This document shows positions 1 through 9,243 of a stretch of 34,482 nucleotides of DNA, piece by piece. Origin of the DNA: Dehalococcoidia bacterium (lineage in GTDB: Bacteria > Chloroflexota > Dehalococcoidia > Dehalococcoidales > JAUVZA01); NCBI GenBank assembly GCA_030602805.1, contig JAUVZA010000008.1:1-34482 (forward strand), read 5' to 3'. Both the position numbers and the translations under genes were made by a program. The stretch's first letter is position 1. Every line of letters starts with the position of its first letter. Below the pieces are notes generated by a model. It made no database searches, had not been told where the DNA came from, and saw nothing but the letters and a program-made list of their open reading frames with translations.

Positions 1-827
1 CTCAAATCATGCTTTATCCCTTCTTCCTCAGCCATATGAACCATCAAAATGAAAATGAAGGGCACTCCCATAAATATAGTGGCCCTCTCCTTCTCAATAG
101 TCTCCATAAGACCACTGATAGATAACCCAGGCAACATTACCACTGTACTACCTTTAGAAATTGAAGTCAGTAATACTGCTTCTAAGCCAACGACATGATG
201 CAAAGGCAATGCAAATAGTACAGTTATATCTTCAGCAGCTTGCCGAAATTTATCGGCTGATATGGTTGCCTCTGTCACTAAGTGTTGATGGGACACCATA
301 ACCCCTCTAGGACGAAGGGTAGGCCCTGAGGTATAGGCAATATTGGCTATATCCTCAGGCTCTGGCTCCACATCAACCTTCTGCGTCGAACTTGTAGCTA
401 TAATCTCCTGATAGCTAAGGAATCGCCCTCTATGCTTGGAGCTCAAGTCTATGACATGCTCTATATAATTAAATCTGGGTAAAACCGGAACTAATGGCTC
501 CAGAAAGGGGCTTTCAGCCACCAGAACCCTAGGCTGAGAGTCATCAAATAAGGAAGCAAGCTCATTAACTTTATACTTAGTATCAAGGGAGACAGCTATG
601 GCACCAAACTTAACTACCCCAAAGTAGGTAATGACGAATTCCAGGCTATTAGGTAACAGCATAGCCACCCGGTCGCCTTTACTTACCCCTATTTTTATTA
701 AGGCATTGGCTATCTTATTTGAGGCTTCATCCAGCTCGGCATAGGATAATCTGCGGTCACCTAAAGCGATAGCTGTCTTTCCTCCATAGTGCTTCGCCGC
801 CGCCTCCAGCATTGCCTTCAAGTTCAT
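1..827 (-). CDS. AMP-dependent acyl-CoA synthetase/ligase, N-terminal part (gene runs off the left edge)
   Basis: Reverse translation from ATG at 827 gives MNLKAMLEAAAKHYGGKTAIALGDRRLSYAELDEASNKIANALIKIGVSKGDRVAMLLPNSLEF...; AMP-binding family N-terminus. Not in the ORF track because the stop is outside the window. Confidence 0.85.
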   Translation of the reverse strand, partial: MNLKAMLEAAAKHYGGKTAIALGDRRLSYAELDEASNKIANALIKIGVSKGDRVAMLLPNSLEFVITYFGVVKFGAIAVSLDTKYKVNELASLFDDSQPRVLVAESPFLEPLVPVLPRFNYIEHVIDLSSKHRGRFLSYQEIIATSSTQKVDVEPEPEDIANIAYTSGPTLRPRGVMVSHQHLVTEATISADKFRQAAEDITVLFALPLHHVVGLEAVLLTSISKGSTVVMLPGLSISGLMETIEKERATIFMGVPFIFILMVHMAEEEGIKHDL

Positions 828-1193
828 TACTTACCTCTAATTTCTCCTCTAAGATGATTCCCCCGGTATTACCCTGGCATCCACAGCTAACGCACCATTG
901 CTGTAGGCAAAAATTTTGGAACTTAAGCTGAACTAGTGTAGCAGATTCTACTATCCTTGAAAAGGAATAACCTAGCCGTTTATTGGGGGTGAAAAATCCC
1001 TTCCAAGAACTATTCCCACCTACTTGACGAGGGGGGTTAGAGCTATAATCTTTCTTCAGGTGAGCTAAAAATAACCAAATTGGTGTGCTTCAATGGAGAG
1101 GTGGTGTCGTATGAGGTTATAAGGAAGGTAGGAGGAAAACCGGGGATTTTGAATTTTATGGAGGTGAATCGTGAAAAACAAAAGGGGGGGGAA

Positions 1194-1307
1194 ATGTTTG
1201 ATGTAATGATAAAAAATGGACAGGTAATAGATGGAACAGGTAATCCGTGGATGTTAATGGACTTACCGACTCATTCGTGGTTAAGGAAGAGGAAGCAGCA
1301 GCAGTAA
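1194..1307 (+). pseudogene. N-terminal remnant of a D-aminoacylase/N-acyl-D-amino-acid deacylase-like gene
   Basis: MFDVMIKNGQVIDGTGNPW matches the typical N-terminus of this amidohydrolase family, then the reading frame becomes non-homologous and stops. Confidence 0.5.
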
Positions 1308-1483
1308 CAACTCCGCCAACTCTACCACCGGCTGAGGAAACTAGCCCACCACCATCGGCTGACGAAACTAGCCTACCGCCACCGGCTAAAGAAATTAACT
1401 GGCCGGTGCTGTGGGGGGTGATAGGTGGGGTGGTAGTAATAGGATTACTTATTTTCTTCCTGGTTAGACGAGAGACCTATTAG
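1247..1483 (+). pseudogene. C-terminal remnant of a surface protein: Pro/Glu-rich repeats plus one TM anchor
   Basis: PPTLPPAEETSPPPSADETSLPPPAKE repeats, then WPVLWGVIGGVVVIGLLIFFLVRR TM helix with positive tail; no upstream domain. Confidence 0.45.
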
Positions 1484-1529
1484 GCTCTTTATTAACTCTA
1501 TCTCTTATATCCCCTCACATAAGGTAAGG

Positions 1530-2306
1530 TTAATGGATCTCGTCAGAGGGAGGCAAAGTGGGCGAGGTTGATAAACGGTTTACTAACCGCCTTTCCTCCA
1601 AATTGAGATTGGCTTTGTCTAATAGCTCCGGGCGACGCTCCAGAGTACGGATAATAGCCTGCTCACGGCGCCATCTAGCAATTTGGGCATGGTTTCCCGA
1701 AAGTAAAACCTCAGGCACTGACCATCCCCTATAGACAGCAGGACGAGTGTATTGGGGATATTCCAGCAGTCCGTTACTATGAGAATCATCCAGTGTTGAA
1801 GCCTCTGAACCAAGAACCCCGGGCAATAGCCTGACCACAGCATCTACCACTACCATAGCTGCCAGTTCACCGCCACTAAGCACATAATCACCAATACTAA
1901 TCTCATCAGTAACCAGGTGTTCACGTATTCGCTCATCAACCCCTTCATAGCGACCACAGATAAGAATTAGATGGCTATACCTTGATAGCTCTAGGGCAAT
2001 TTGCTGAGAAAAAAGGCGACCCTGTGGGGTAAGCAAGATAATTGGCAGTTCACCACCCCCTTTTTCACGGTATATATCTGATTTTATTGACTCTACTGCC
2101 TCAAAAATAGGTTCAGGCTTGAGTATCATACCGGCTCCGCCACCATAAGCATAGTCGTCAACAGTGTGATGTTTATCAGAAGTATAGTCTCTAATATTAT
2201 GAATGTTAACACTGACCAGCTTGTGGTCAATAGCTCGCTGGAAAATACCCGTGCTAAACGGTCCCTGGAACATCTGGGGAAATAGGGTTAAAATATCAAT
2301 TTGCAT
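1530..2306 (-). CDS. trmD: tRNA (guanine-N1)-methyltransferase
   Basis: [13 protein letters not shown]..., [41 protein letters not shown]: TrmD signatures. Confidence 0.95.
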   Translation of the reverse strand: MQIDILTLFPQMFQGPFSTGIFQRAIDHKLVSVNIHNIRDYTSDKHHTVDDYAYGGGAGMILKPEPIFEAVESIKSDIYREKGGGELPIILLTPQGRLFSQQIALELSRYSHLILICGRYEGVDERIREHLVTDEISIGDYVLSGGELAAMVVVDAVVRLLPGVLGSEASTLDDSHSNGLLEYPQYTRPAVYRGWSVPEVLLSGNHAQIARWRREQAIIRTLERRPELLDKANLNLEERRLVNRLSTSPTLPPSDEIH

Positions 2307-2310
2307 CGAC

Positions 2311-2814
2311 CTAATCCCTTCTAGTATCAGTGGCGTGCTCGGTTACCTCTCCTCTAAGAATCTCCACGGCATGGGGAAGGGCAGGCGATATTATCTCAAG
2401 ACACTCCCGAACTGCCTTAGGGCTGCCCGGTAGGTTGATAATAAGGCACTTTCCCCTAACGCCAGCCACAGCTCGACTCAATATGGCAAATGGTGTCGCA
2501 TTAAAGGCTTGGGTTCTCATCGCCTCAGTGAAACCAGGCACAACCTTATCCACTATAGAAAGAGTCGCTTCAGGGGTAACATCACGCGGACCTAGTCCAG
2601 TGCCACCCGTAGTTAGAATAATATCCACGCTACCCTCATCTGCCCACTCGCTAAGCTTATTGGCGATAATGTCCATCTCATCGGGGATGACCTCATATTT
2701 AACTACGCTATTATCTAGTACTAAAGGACTATTCCTGATTGCCTCACCACTTGCATCATAACGCTGTCCCTGCCAGCCCTTATCACTAATGGTAAGTACA
2801 CCCACATTAAGCAT
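2311..2814 (-). CDS. mogA: MogA/MoaB-type molybdenum cofactor protein
   Basis: [10 protein letters not shown]..., [27 protein letters not shown] signatures. Confidence 0.85.
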   Translation of the reverse strand: MLNVGVLTISDKGWQGQRYDASGEAIRNSPLVLDNSVVKYEVIPDEMDIIANKLSEWADEGSVDIILTTGGTGLGPRDVTPEATLSIVDKVVPGFTEAMRTQAFNATPFAILSRAVAGVRGKCLIINLPGSPKAVRECLEIISPALPHAVEILRGEVTEHATDTRRD

Positions 2815-2903
2815 AACACCGCCTTTCTTAAACCAGTTCCTATTCTACCACATATAAAATATGTAGCAAAATCATGAAATTTGAAAAATTTATTAAAAAA
2901 GAC

Positions 2904-2934
2904 TTGACAAAAGGGAATAAATATGTTTTACAAT
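2904..2934 (+). promoter_or_regulatory. Putative sigma70-type promoter of mraZ/dcw operon
   Basis: TTGACA (2904-2909) and TACAAT (2929-2934), spacer 19 nt (slightly long). Confidence 0.45.
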
Positions 2935-2970
2935 GGTAGGAAGTGGGGAAAAGTGGTAAATTAGGGGATA
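2931..2970 (+). promoter_or_regulatory. Putative MraZ operator: G-rich direct repeats at 10-nt period
   Basis: caatGGTAGG / aagtGGGGAA / aagtGGTAAA / ttagGGGATA, phased every 10 nt just upstream of mraZ. Confidence 0.5.
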
Positions 2971-2985
2971 ACCAAAGGATAAAAA

Positions 2986-3192
2986 ATGTTTTTGGGTGAA
3001 TTTGAGTACAAGATTGATGAAAAAGGCAGAGTGCCTATTCCACCTCGATTTAGAAGAGAACTAAAAGAGGGAGTGGTATTAACGCCAGGGGTAGAGAAGT
3101 GCATCACCGCCTACCCACTTCCTGAGTGGAAAAAACTGGCTGTCTGCAATTTTTTAGTTAGAATGCGCCTCAACGGGTTCAGGTCAGAGTAG
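2986..3192 (+). CDS. Truncated MraZ copy (first AbrB-like half only)
   Basis: First ~52 residues almost identical to the full MraZ that follows; then unrelated tail and stop. Confidence 0.6.
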   Translation: MFLGEFEYKIDEKGRVPIPPRFRRELKEGVVLTPGVEKCITAYPLPEWKKLAVCNFLVRMRLNGFRSE

Positions 3193-3239
3193 ACAGTTAG
3201 ACAACAAAGATAGGAGAAGCCGGAGCGGAAGGTTTTAAG

Positions 3240-3665
3240 ATGTTTTTTGGTGAATTTGAGTACAAGATTGATGAAAAAGGCAGAGTGCCTATTCCACCTC
3301 GATTCAGAAGGGAATTGAAAGAGGGAGTAGTCTTAACACCGGGGATAGAGAAGTGCATCACCGCCTACGCACTATCTGAGTGGAAAAAGCTGGCGGCTAC
3401 CCTTACTACCGGTTCAGTTACACGCAGTAAATTGAGAAGGCTAAATCGGGCTATTTTTGCTACCGCCTTCAGCCTCAATATTGACAGGCAAGGCAGGATA
3501 GCCATACCTATTCCGCTAAGGCAATATGCCGGTATTGAGGACGAAGTAGTTATAGCTGGAGCCAATAATTATCTTGAATTGTGGAACAAAGAGCAATGGG
3601 AAGCAGAGAAGGCAATTAGCCAAGAGCAAACCTGGCAAATTATAGAAAGCTTGGAGAGGCATTAA
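3240..3665 (+). CDS. mraZ: Transcriptional regulator MraZ
   Basis: [20 protein letters not shown]... and second-half [26 protein letters not shown]; located directly before rsmH. Confidence 0.93.
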   Translation: MFFGEFEYKIDEKGRVPIPPRFRRELKEGVVLTPGIEKCITAYALSEWKKLAATLTTGSVTRSKLRRLNRAIFATAFSLNIDRQGRIAIPIPLRQYAGIEDEVVIAGANNYLELWNKEQWEAEKAISQEQTWQIIESLERH

Positions 3666-3676
3666 GGAGTCTAACG

Positions 3677-4720
3677 ATGTCAGTTCCCACCCATATCCCG
3701 GTTCTACTCCAGGAGACCATTGAGGCACTGGCTGTTCAGCCCGGGGGTCGCTATATTGATTGCACCCTTGGGGCTGGGGGACACGCCGCTGCCATTTTAG
3801 ACCGAAGCTCTCCCGGCGGGCAACTGCTGGGTATTGATGCTGACCCAGAAGCTATAAGAGCAGCCAGGACAAGGCTTGAAGCCTATAGTAGCTCAATCCT
3901 TATAGCTAACGAAAATTTCGTTGACCTAGAGGCTATCTGTATTAAATACGACTTCCTCCCAGTGCATGGTATTTTATTTGACCTAGGACTCTCTTCCCTT
4001 CAACTCAATAACCGGGGTCGTGGCTTTAGTTTTCAGCATGATGCACCTTTAGACATGCGTTTGAGTCCCAGCCAGGAGGTTACTGCTGCCGATATCATTA
4101 ACACATCCTCTGAAACTGAGCTAGCTCACCTTATAAAAACATATGGAGAGGAAGGCTCAAGTTACAAAATAGCGCACCGCGTTGTGCAAGAACGTCCCAT
4201 AACAACTACCCTTCAACTGGTTCGGATGATAGAGCAGGCTGTCGGAAGGAGGAGAGGCAGGCTCCATCCCGCTACCAGAACCTTTCAGGCACTACGAATA
4301 GCGGTTAACCACGAACTTGAGCACCTAGAAGCGGCTTTAAAACAGGCGATTAATCTCCTCGGCTGTGAAGGTAGGCTGGTTGTCATCAGTTATCACTCCC
4401 TCGAAGACCGTATAGTGAAACAGCTCATGCAACAAGAGTCAAAGGACTGTATTTGCCCACCAGATGTGCCAACCTGTGTTTGCGGACATAAAGCTGGCCT
4501 GAGGTTAATTAATAAGAAGGTCATTACTCCCTCGCCGACAGAGGTTCAACTTAATCCGCGTAGCCGTAGTGCTAAATTGAGAGCGGCTGAGAGCCTTATT
4601 ACTCAGGATGAATACTTTAGGACCGCTGAAGAGCACAGGTTTTCAGCCCAGCTTAATGCTGAGGGATGGAGGAGGCCGGCTTTGCTGAAAAAGCTCCGAG
4701 TAGCCTTTTCAATGCTCTAG
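3677..4720 (+). CDS. rsmH: 16S rRNA (cytosine1402-N4)-methyltransferase
   Basis: [39 protein letters not shown] motifs. Confidence 0.95.
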   Translation: MSVPTHIPVLLQETIEALAVQPGGRYIDCTLGAGGHAAAILDRSSPGGQLLGIDADPEAIRAARTRLEAYSSSILIANENFVDLEAICIKYDFLPVHGILFDLGLSSLQLNNRGRGFSFQHDAPLDMRLSPSQEVTAADIINTSSETELAHLIKTYGEEGSSYKIAHRVVQERPITTTLQLVRMIEQAVGRRRGRLHPATRTFQALRIAVNHELEHLEAALKQAINLLGCEGRLVVISYHSLEDRIVKQLMQQESKDCICPPDVPTCVCGHKAGLRLINKKVITPSPTEVQLNPRSRSAKLRAAESLITQDEYFRTAEEHRFSAQLNAEGWRRPALLKKLRVAFSML

Positions 4721-4817
4721 ATTAGATAAAAATTTTGGGACTGTTAAAAAGGGGGTTGAAAATGTGAAAATTAACATAATCAAAAGGGTCAAAATCTAGC
4801 TAATAAGGAGGAGGTAG

Positions 4818-6035
4818 ATGAAAAAGCGGAGTACTTTAACCTCTATTGATGTTGGTACCACTAAGGTATGCACCACTATAGCTGATATAGACAATGGGGG
4901 TGGCATCCGAATTATAGGAGTGGGCGTCACCCTAAGCAAGGGGTTGCACAAAGGCCTGGTGGTCAACATCAACGACGCCAAGGAGTCAATTCGTGAGTCG
5001 GTAAAAAAAGCCGAACAGACCAGTAACTATAAAGTAGAATCAGCTTATATCGGTGTGACCGGTAGGCACGTCAGCTCACTGAATAATCGAGGAGTAGTAG
5101 CTGTTACCCGCAATGACCGGCTGGTGCGCCCAGATGACCTGAGGCGAGTACTTGCCTGTGCCCAAAGTGTTAAAGTTCCTAAAGACAGAAAGCTGCTCCA
5201 CGTTATTCCTCGGGGTTATGCTATTGATGGTCAGGTAGGAGTCAAGAACCCAGTAGGAATGCACGGCTTCAGATTAGATGTCGAGACACACATCATTACC
5301 GCTGCCGTAACTTCTGTCCAGAATCTAGTAAAGTGCATTCACAGCATTGGCATAGATGTTGATGACCTCATCCTTGAACCCTTGGCCAGCAGTGAAGCAG
5401 TATTGACCGAAGATGAGAAACAAATAGGTATTATATTAGCTGATATAGGCGGTGGGACCACAGATATTGCCGTTTTCAGAGACGGGAGTATCTGGCACAC
5501 CTCTATTCTACCTGTAGCCGGTTATCAAATCACCAGAGATGTTGCTATTGGTTTGGGGCTGCCATTTGATATTGCCGAGGAGATGAAGAAAAGGTACGGC
5601 AGCGTCATGCCGGTTTACGAAAGTAAAGTAGAAACTACCAGCACAATATCAGAAAATGGACATGGTGTGTCCTATCAGGACTTGTGCGACATTATCAGAG
5701 CTCGAGTTGAGGAAATCATAAGGCTTGTCCTGCTAGAGCTGCCACGCTCCGAATATGAAAAAATGGTCCCGGCTGGTCTGGTACTTACTGGCGGTAGCTC
5801 CAACCTTTCTGGCATAGAAGCACTAGGGCGCGATATACTACAGCTCCCGGTAAGAGTAGGCATTCCTACCCGTATGTATGGTATCACCGATGCCCTTCGT
5901 GACCCAGCCTATGCCACCAGCGTTGGCCTTCTACTCTGGGGAGCAAAGCACGAAGGCAAGCAGACCTGGCGAACCCGCAGGTTTAGCACCAGTTTACGGC
6001 GTTTAGTTTTCCGGATTAAGAATCTATTCCGCTAG
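4818..6035 (+). CDS. ftsA: Cell division protein FtsA
   Basis: SIDVGTTKVCTTIAD, DIGGGTTDIAVF actin-like motifs; C-terminal amphipathic helix RRLVFRIKNLFR. Confidence 0.93.
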   Translation: MKKRSTLTSIDVGTTKVCTTIADIDNGGGIRIIGVGVTLSKGLHKGLVVNINDAKESIRESVKKAEQTSNYKVESAYIGVTGRHVSSLNNRGVVAVTRNDRLVRPDDLRRVLACAQSVKVPKDRKLLHVIPRGYAIDGQVGVKNPVGMHGFRLDVETHIITAAVTSVQNLVKCIHSIGIDVDDLILEPLASSEAVLTEDEKQIGIILADIGGGTTDIAVFRDGSIWHTSILPVAGYQITRDVAIGLGLPFDIAEEMKKRYGSVMPVYESKVETTSTISENGHGVSYQDLCDIIRARVEEIIRLVLLELPRSEYEKMVPAGLVLTGGSSNLSGIEALGRDILQLPVRVGIPTRMYGITDALRDPAYATSVGLLLWGAKHEGKQTWRTRRFSTSLRRLVFRIKNLFR

Positions 6036-6088
6036 CGGGTTGCCAAGAAACAAAAATCACTAATAGGTAGTAAGGAAAGGAGGAGGAA

Positions 6089-7219
6089 ATGGCAAAAACA
6101 AGTTTTGTCCCTAACCCAGCCAAGATTAAGGTTATTGGCCTAGGCGGTGGCGGCTGCAATGCTATAACCCGCATGGTCAGGGAAGAAATTCAAGGTGTGG
6201 AATTCATTGCCGTGAATACCGATGCCCAAGCCCTGGCTATTACTGAAGCCCCGACCCGTATTCAGCTTGGCGAGAAGCTTACCAAAGGATTAGGCGTGGG
6301 TGGCGACTATATCATGGGTCAGAAAGCAGCTGAAGAGAGCCGCGATGAACTTAAGGAACTCGTCTCATCGGCTGACATGGTGTTTATTACTTGCGGCATG
6401 GGTGGTGGCACCGGCACCGGAGCTGCCCCTATCATTGCTGAAACAGCCAAGCAAGGTGGCGCCCTCACTATTGCCGTAGTCACCAGACCGTTTACCTTTG
6501 AAGGTATCCATCGCTGTCAAGTATCAGATGAGGGCATTGCCCGCCTGCTAGGTAAGGTTGATACCCTTATCATTATCCCCAATGACCGCCTGCTCGACCT
6601 CTGTGACCAGAAGACGAATGTGGATAACGCCTTTAAGCTAGCTGATGATGTATTGAGACACGGGGTTCAGGCTATCTCCGAGGTTATCACTGTCCCCGGG
6701 CTGATTAACCTTGACTTTGCTGATGTCAAGGCAGTAATGAAGGACGCTGGTCCAGCCTGGATGTCCATAGGCACTGGTTCAGGTAAAAACCGGGCCGTAG
6801 ACGCAGCTAGAGAAGCCTTAGCTAGCCCGTTGTTAGATGTTTCTATTGACGGGTCAAAGGGGGTGTTATTCAATGTTGTTGGTGGCAGTAGCCTCACCCT
6901 GTTTGAAGTTAATGAAGCCGCTGAAGTAATTCAGCAAGCTGTCAACCCTGAGGCTAACATCATCTTTGGGGTGGCTCATGACCCTAGTATGGATAATGAC
7001 TTAAGGATTACCCTAATTGCCACCGGATTCGCTTCTAAGACAGGACTAGCCGAAGCCAGCCAGGAAGACGAGCAAACACAACTTCTTAAGAGCTTGAAAA
7101 GCGAGGAGGAACTAGATGTTCCCTCTTTCCTGCGCCGCCCGCTATTCAGCCATCGGCGTCAGGCAATAACTTCGTCTACTAAACTGGTTAAAACACCCTT
7201 ACGCACTCCAGTTCGTTAA
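6089..7219 (+). CDS. ftsZ: Cell division protein FtsZ
   Basis: [22 protein letters not shown] tubulin/FtsZ signature, NLDFADVK; C-terminal LDVPSFLRR peptide. Confidence 0.97.
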   Translation: MAKTSFVPNPAKIKVIGLGGGGCNAITRMVREEIQGVEFIAVNTDAQALAITEAPTRIQLGEKLTKGLGVGGDYIMGQKAAEESRDELKELVSSADMVFITCGMGGGTGTGAAPIIAETAKQGGALTIAVVTRPFTFEGIHRCQVSDEGIARLLGKVDTLIIIPNDRLLDLCDQKTNVDNAFKLADDVLRHGVQAISEVITVPGLINLDFADVKAVMKDAGPAWMSIGTGSGKNRAVDAAREALASPLLDVSIDGSKGVLFNVVGGSSLTLFEVNEAAEVIQQAVNPEANIIFGVAHDPSMDNDLRITLIATGFASKTGLAEASQEDEQTQLLKSLKSEEELDVPSFLRRPLFSHRRQAITSSTKLVKTPLRTPVR

Positions 7220-7254
7220 GGCTCTCGGGAAATCTTTAAACCTGGGACCAGCGT

Positions 7255-7323
7255 AAAGGCTGTAGGTGCGTTAGTGCTTGGGAAAATCTGTGGTTTTCTG
7301 GGTGCTAATGCCCTACAGCCTTT
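7255..7323 (+). terminator. Long hairpin downstream of ftsZ
   Basis: AAAGGCTGTAGG (7255-7266) pairs perfectly with CCTACAGCCTTT (7312-7323); inner GCGTTAG/CTAATGC and GAAAA/TTTTC pairings; followed by a T-rich tract. Confidence 0.5.
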
Positions 7324-7368
7324 CTTGTTTTTCTGGACTATCCTTGGACAAATCAACCATAATAAGGC

Positions 7369-7397
7369 TTGACAAATACTACATATTGTGGTATTCT
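7369..7397 (+). promoter_or_regulatory. Putative nrdR promoter
   Basis: TTGACA (7369-7374), 17-nt spacer, TATTCT (7392-7397). Confidence 0.6.
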
Positions 7398-7422
7398 AAT
7401 TTTACTATACTATATAATGTAG
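7376..7422 (+). promoter_or_regulatory. Pair of NrdR-box-like sites
   Basis: ATACTACATATTGTGG (7376-7391) and ATACTATATAATGTAG (7407-7422), start-to-start spacing 31 bp; overlap the promoter. Confidence 0.6.
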
Positions 7423-7431
7423 AGTTTGGTT

Positions 7432-7971
7432 ATGAATTGTCCCTATTGTGGTTACCACGATTCCAAGGTTATAGATTCCCGCGTCGTAAATGAAGGCATA
7501 CGCCGTCGGCGTCAGTGCTTAAGCTGCAGCTCTCGTTTCACTACCTACGAACGGCTACAACCAGCTAGCCTCTTTGTGATCAAGAAAGACGAGAGGCGTG
7601 AGGAATTTAATAGGATTAAGCTGCTTACCGGTATTCGCAAGGCCTGTGAAAAACGACCATTGCCTACCGGCACTGTTGACAAGCTTGCCGATGATATCGA
7701 AGCTGAGCTTTACCACCTAGGTAAGGCAGAAATGCCCAGTGCTGTCATCGGTGACATGGTAATGGAAAGGTTAAAAAGCCTAGACTACATTGCCTATATC
7801 CGCTTCGCCAGCGTCTACCGAGAGTTTACTGACATCACGGCTCTAAAACAAGAGGTAGACACCCTGGTCGGTAGCCAGACGGAAACATCCCACCCTACCA
7901 GTCAACTACCGCTACTCCCAACTGAGCCACTAGGGACACCGGTCAAGAGTCACCGAAGGAGTCGGAAATGA
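7432..7971 (+). CDS. nrdR: Transcriptional repressor NrdR
   Basis: MNCPYCGYHDSKVIDSRVVNEGIRRRRQCLSCSSRFTTYER: zinc ribbon plus ATP-cone; start taken as ATG 7432 in the 7426 ORF. Confidence 0.95.
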   Translation: MNCPYCGYHDSKVIDSRVVNEGIRRRRQCLSCSSRFTTYERLQPASLFVIKKDERREEFNRIKLLTGIRKACEKRPLPTGTVDKLADDIEAELYHLGKAEMPSAVIGDMVMERLKSLDYIAYIRFASVYREFTDITALKQEVDTLVGSQTETSHPTSQLPLLPTEPLGTPVKSHRRSRK

Positions 7972-8016
7972 ATACAGCCAAGCATTGTAAGCAATATGTT
8001 CGGGAGGAAAACGAAA

Positions 8017-8319
8017 ATGTTAAGACGTAAAGATGATGAAGCACCAGCGCGTGAGGTTAGTCTGTGGCTCAAGAGGAACGGAATTCTGGAGAGATACAAA
8101 AACCTTCGCAGTCATAACAAAGTCGTGCTACGCAATCTGGTATGCATACCAACTCGCCCTACAACCTACAGTCAACGTAAAGACCTCTATAAAAAACTAT
8201 GCTTACCAGAAGGGAAAGACTCTATTGGTCCGGTTGACTCTACGACAGATGAGCAGCGAAAGAAATTCTTCACCCCACTGGCTCCCAGTGAAACACTTTC
8301 TTATCTAGAGGGGTTCTAG
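8017..8319 (+). CDS. Small hypothetical protein paired with downstream ImmA/IrrE-type peptidase
   Basis: ATG at 8017 preceded by GGGAGG; stop 22 nt before the next gene. No family recognised. Confidence 0.5.
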   Translation: MLRRKDDEAPAREVSLWLKRNGILERYKNLRSHNKVVLRNLVCIPTRPTTYSQRKDLYKKLCLPEGKDSIGPVDSTTDEQRKKFFTPLAPSETLSYLEGF

Positions 8320-8340
8320 CTGGAACCATAGGAGCGACTA

Positions 8341-9222
8341 ATGAGTACATACTCCTTATTTAGTGATGACACAGCACAACAGGAATCACGGGCATCTCTG
8401 AATTTAGAACGAGCCACCTACCTTATTATTGAACGAGCTGGACAGCTTGTAAACCGACTCGTTGAGGACAGGGGACACGATACACCGCCGTTTTTACCCG
8501 CAGAATTTGCTCGTTTGCAGGGCATTAAGAAAATTGTGAAAGAGGATCTTGGAGAACAAAGTGCTGTCCTACTGAGATTTCACGATGGTCCTATGATTAA
8601 GGTCAACCAAAAGCATAACTTGGCTAGGCAAAACTTTTCTTGTGCTCACGAGATTGGTCACACCTTACTTAGTGAACTCAAACTAGAACCTTGTATAGAG
8701 GATGTCGAGTTTCGAAGCTTCAATCCACAGGCTCGTGCACTAGCACGTGGAAAAGCTAGAGAACGTTTGTGTGATGCTGCTGCTACAGAACTCCTTATGC
8801 CAGAGTTAGTTTTCCGAAAATATTTGTCAGGTTTTGGGGTCTCTATTAACTCGATTGACCGGTTGGCTAGTATCTTTAAGGTTTCCCTTCAGACGACTGC
8901 CATTCGGATTGCCGAAGTTAGTCCAGAGCCTTGCATTGCCCTCCTGTGGCAGCTGTGGGGAAGAAGTAAGCCTAAAGGGCTGCGCTTTATGTGGCGTGTG
9001 GGGCCAGGGAGAAAATCGAGGGGTAAAGCTAACTACATACCAGTGCACACGCTTGTTAGATATCCCTCCAAATTACACAGGGCTTACGAATACGACAGCC
9101 CTGTCAAATCTTCCAAGCTTTTTAAACTTGATACTGCTGTTAAGCGTTTACCTATGGAATCTAAAGGTTTTGGTCGTGGTGATACCAGGCGTGTTATTTC
9201 TTTAGCCTTCCTTGGAAGATGA
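8341..9222 (+). CDS. ImmA/IrrE-family metallopeptidase
   Basis: FSCAHEIGHTLLSE (HExxH) and downstream CDAAATELLMP motif. Confidence 0.85.
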   Translation: MSTYSLFSDDTAQQESRASLNLERATYLIIERAGQLVNRLVEDRGHDTPPFLPAEFARLQGIKKIVKEDLGEQSAVLLRFHDGPMIKVNQKHNLARQNFSCAHEIGHTLLSELKLEPCIEDVEFRSFNPQARALARGKARERLCDAAATELLMPELVFRKYLSGFGVSINSIDRLASIFKVSLQTTAIRIAEVSPEPCIALLWQLWGRSKPKGLRFMWRVGPGRKSRGKANYIPVHTLVRYPSKLHRAYEYDSPVKSSKLFKLDTAVKRLPMESKGFGRGDTRRVISLAFLGR

Positions 9223-9243
9223 AGTAAAACAAGAATACTGAAC

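Noticed and set aside
7278-7493. 71-aa ORF overlapping nrdR start
   Set aside because: Covers the hairpin, promoter and NrdR boxes; out of frame with the clear nrdR gene.
8033-8308. 91-aa ORF overlapping the 8017 gene
   Set aside because: The overlapping frame has the better RBS and start; both cannot readily be coding.
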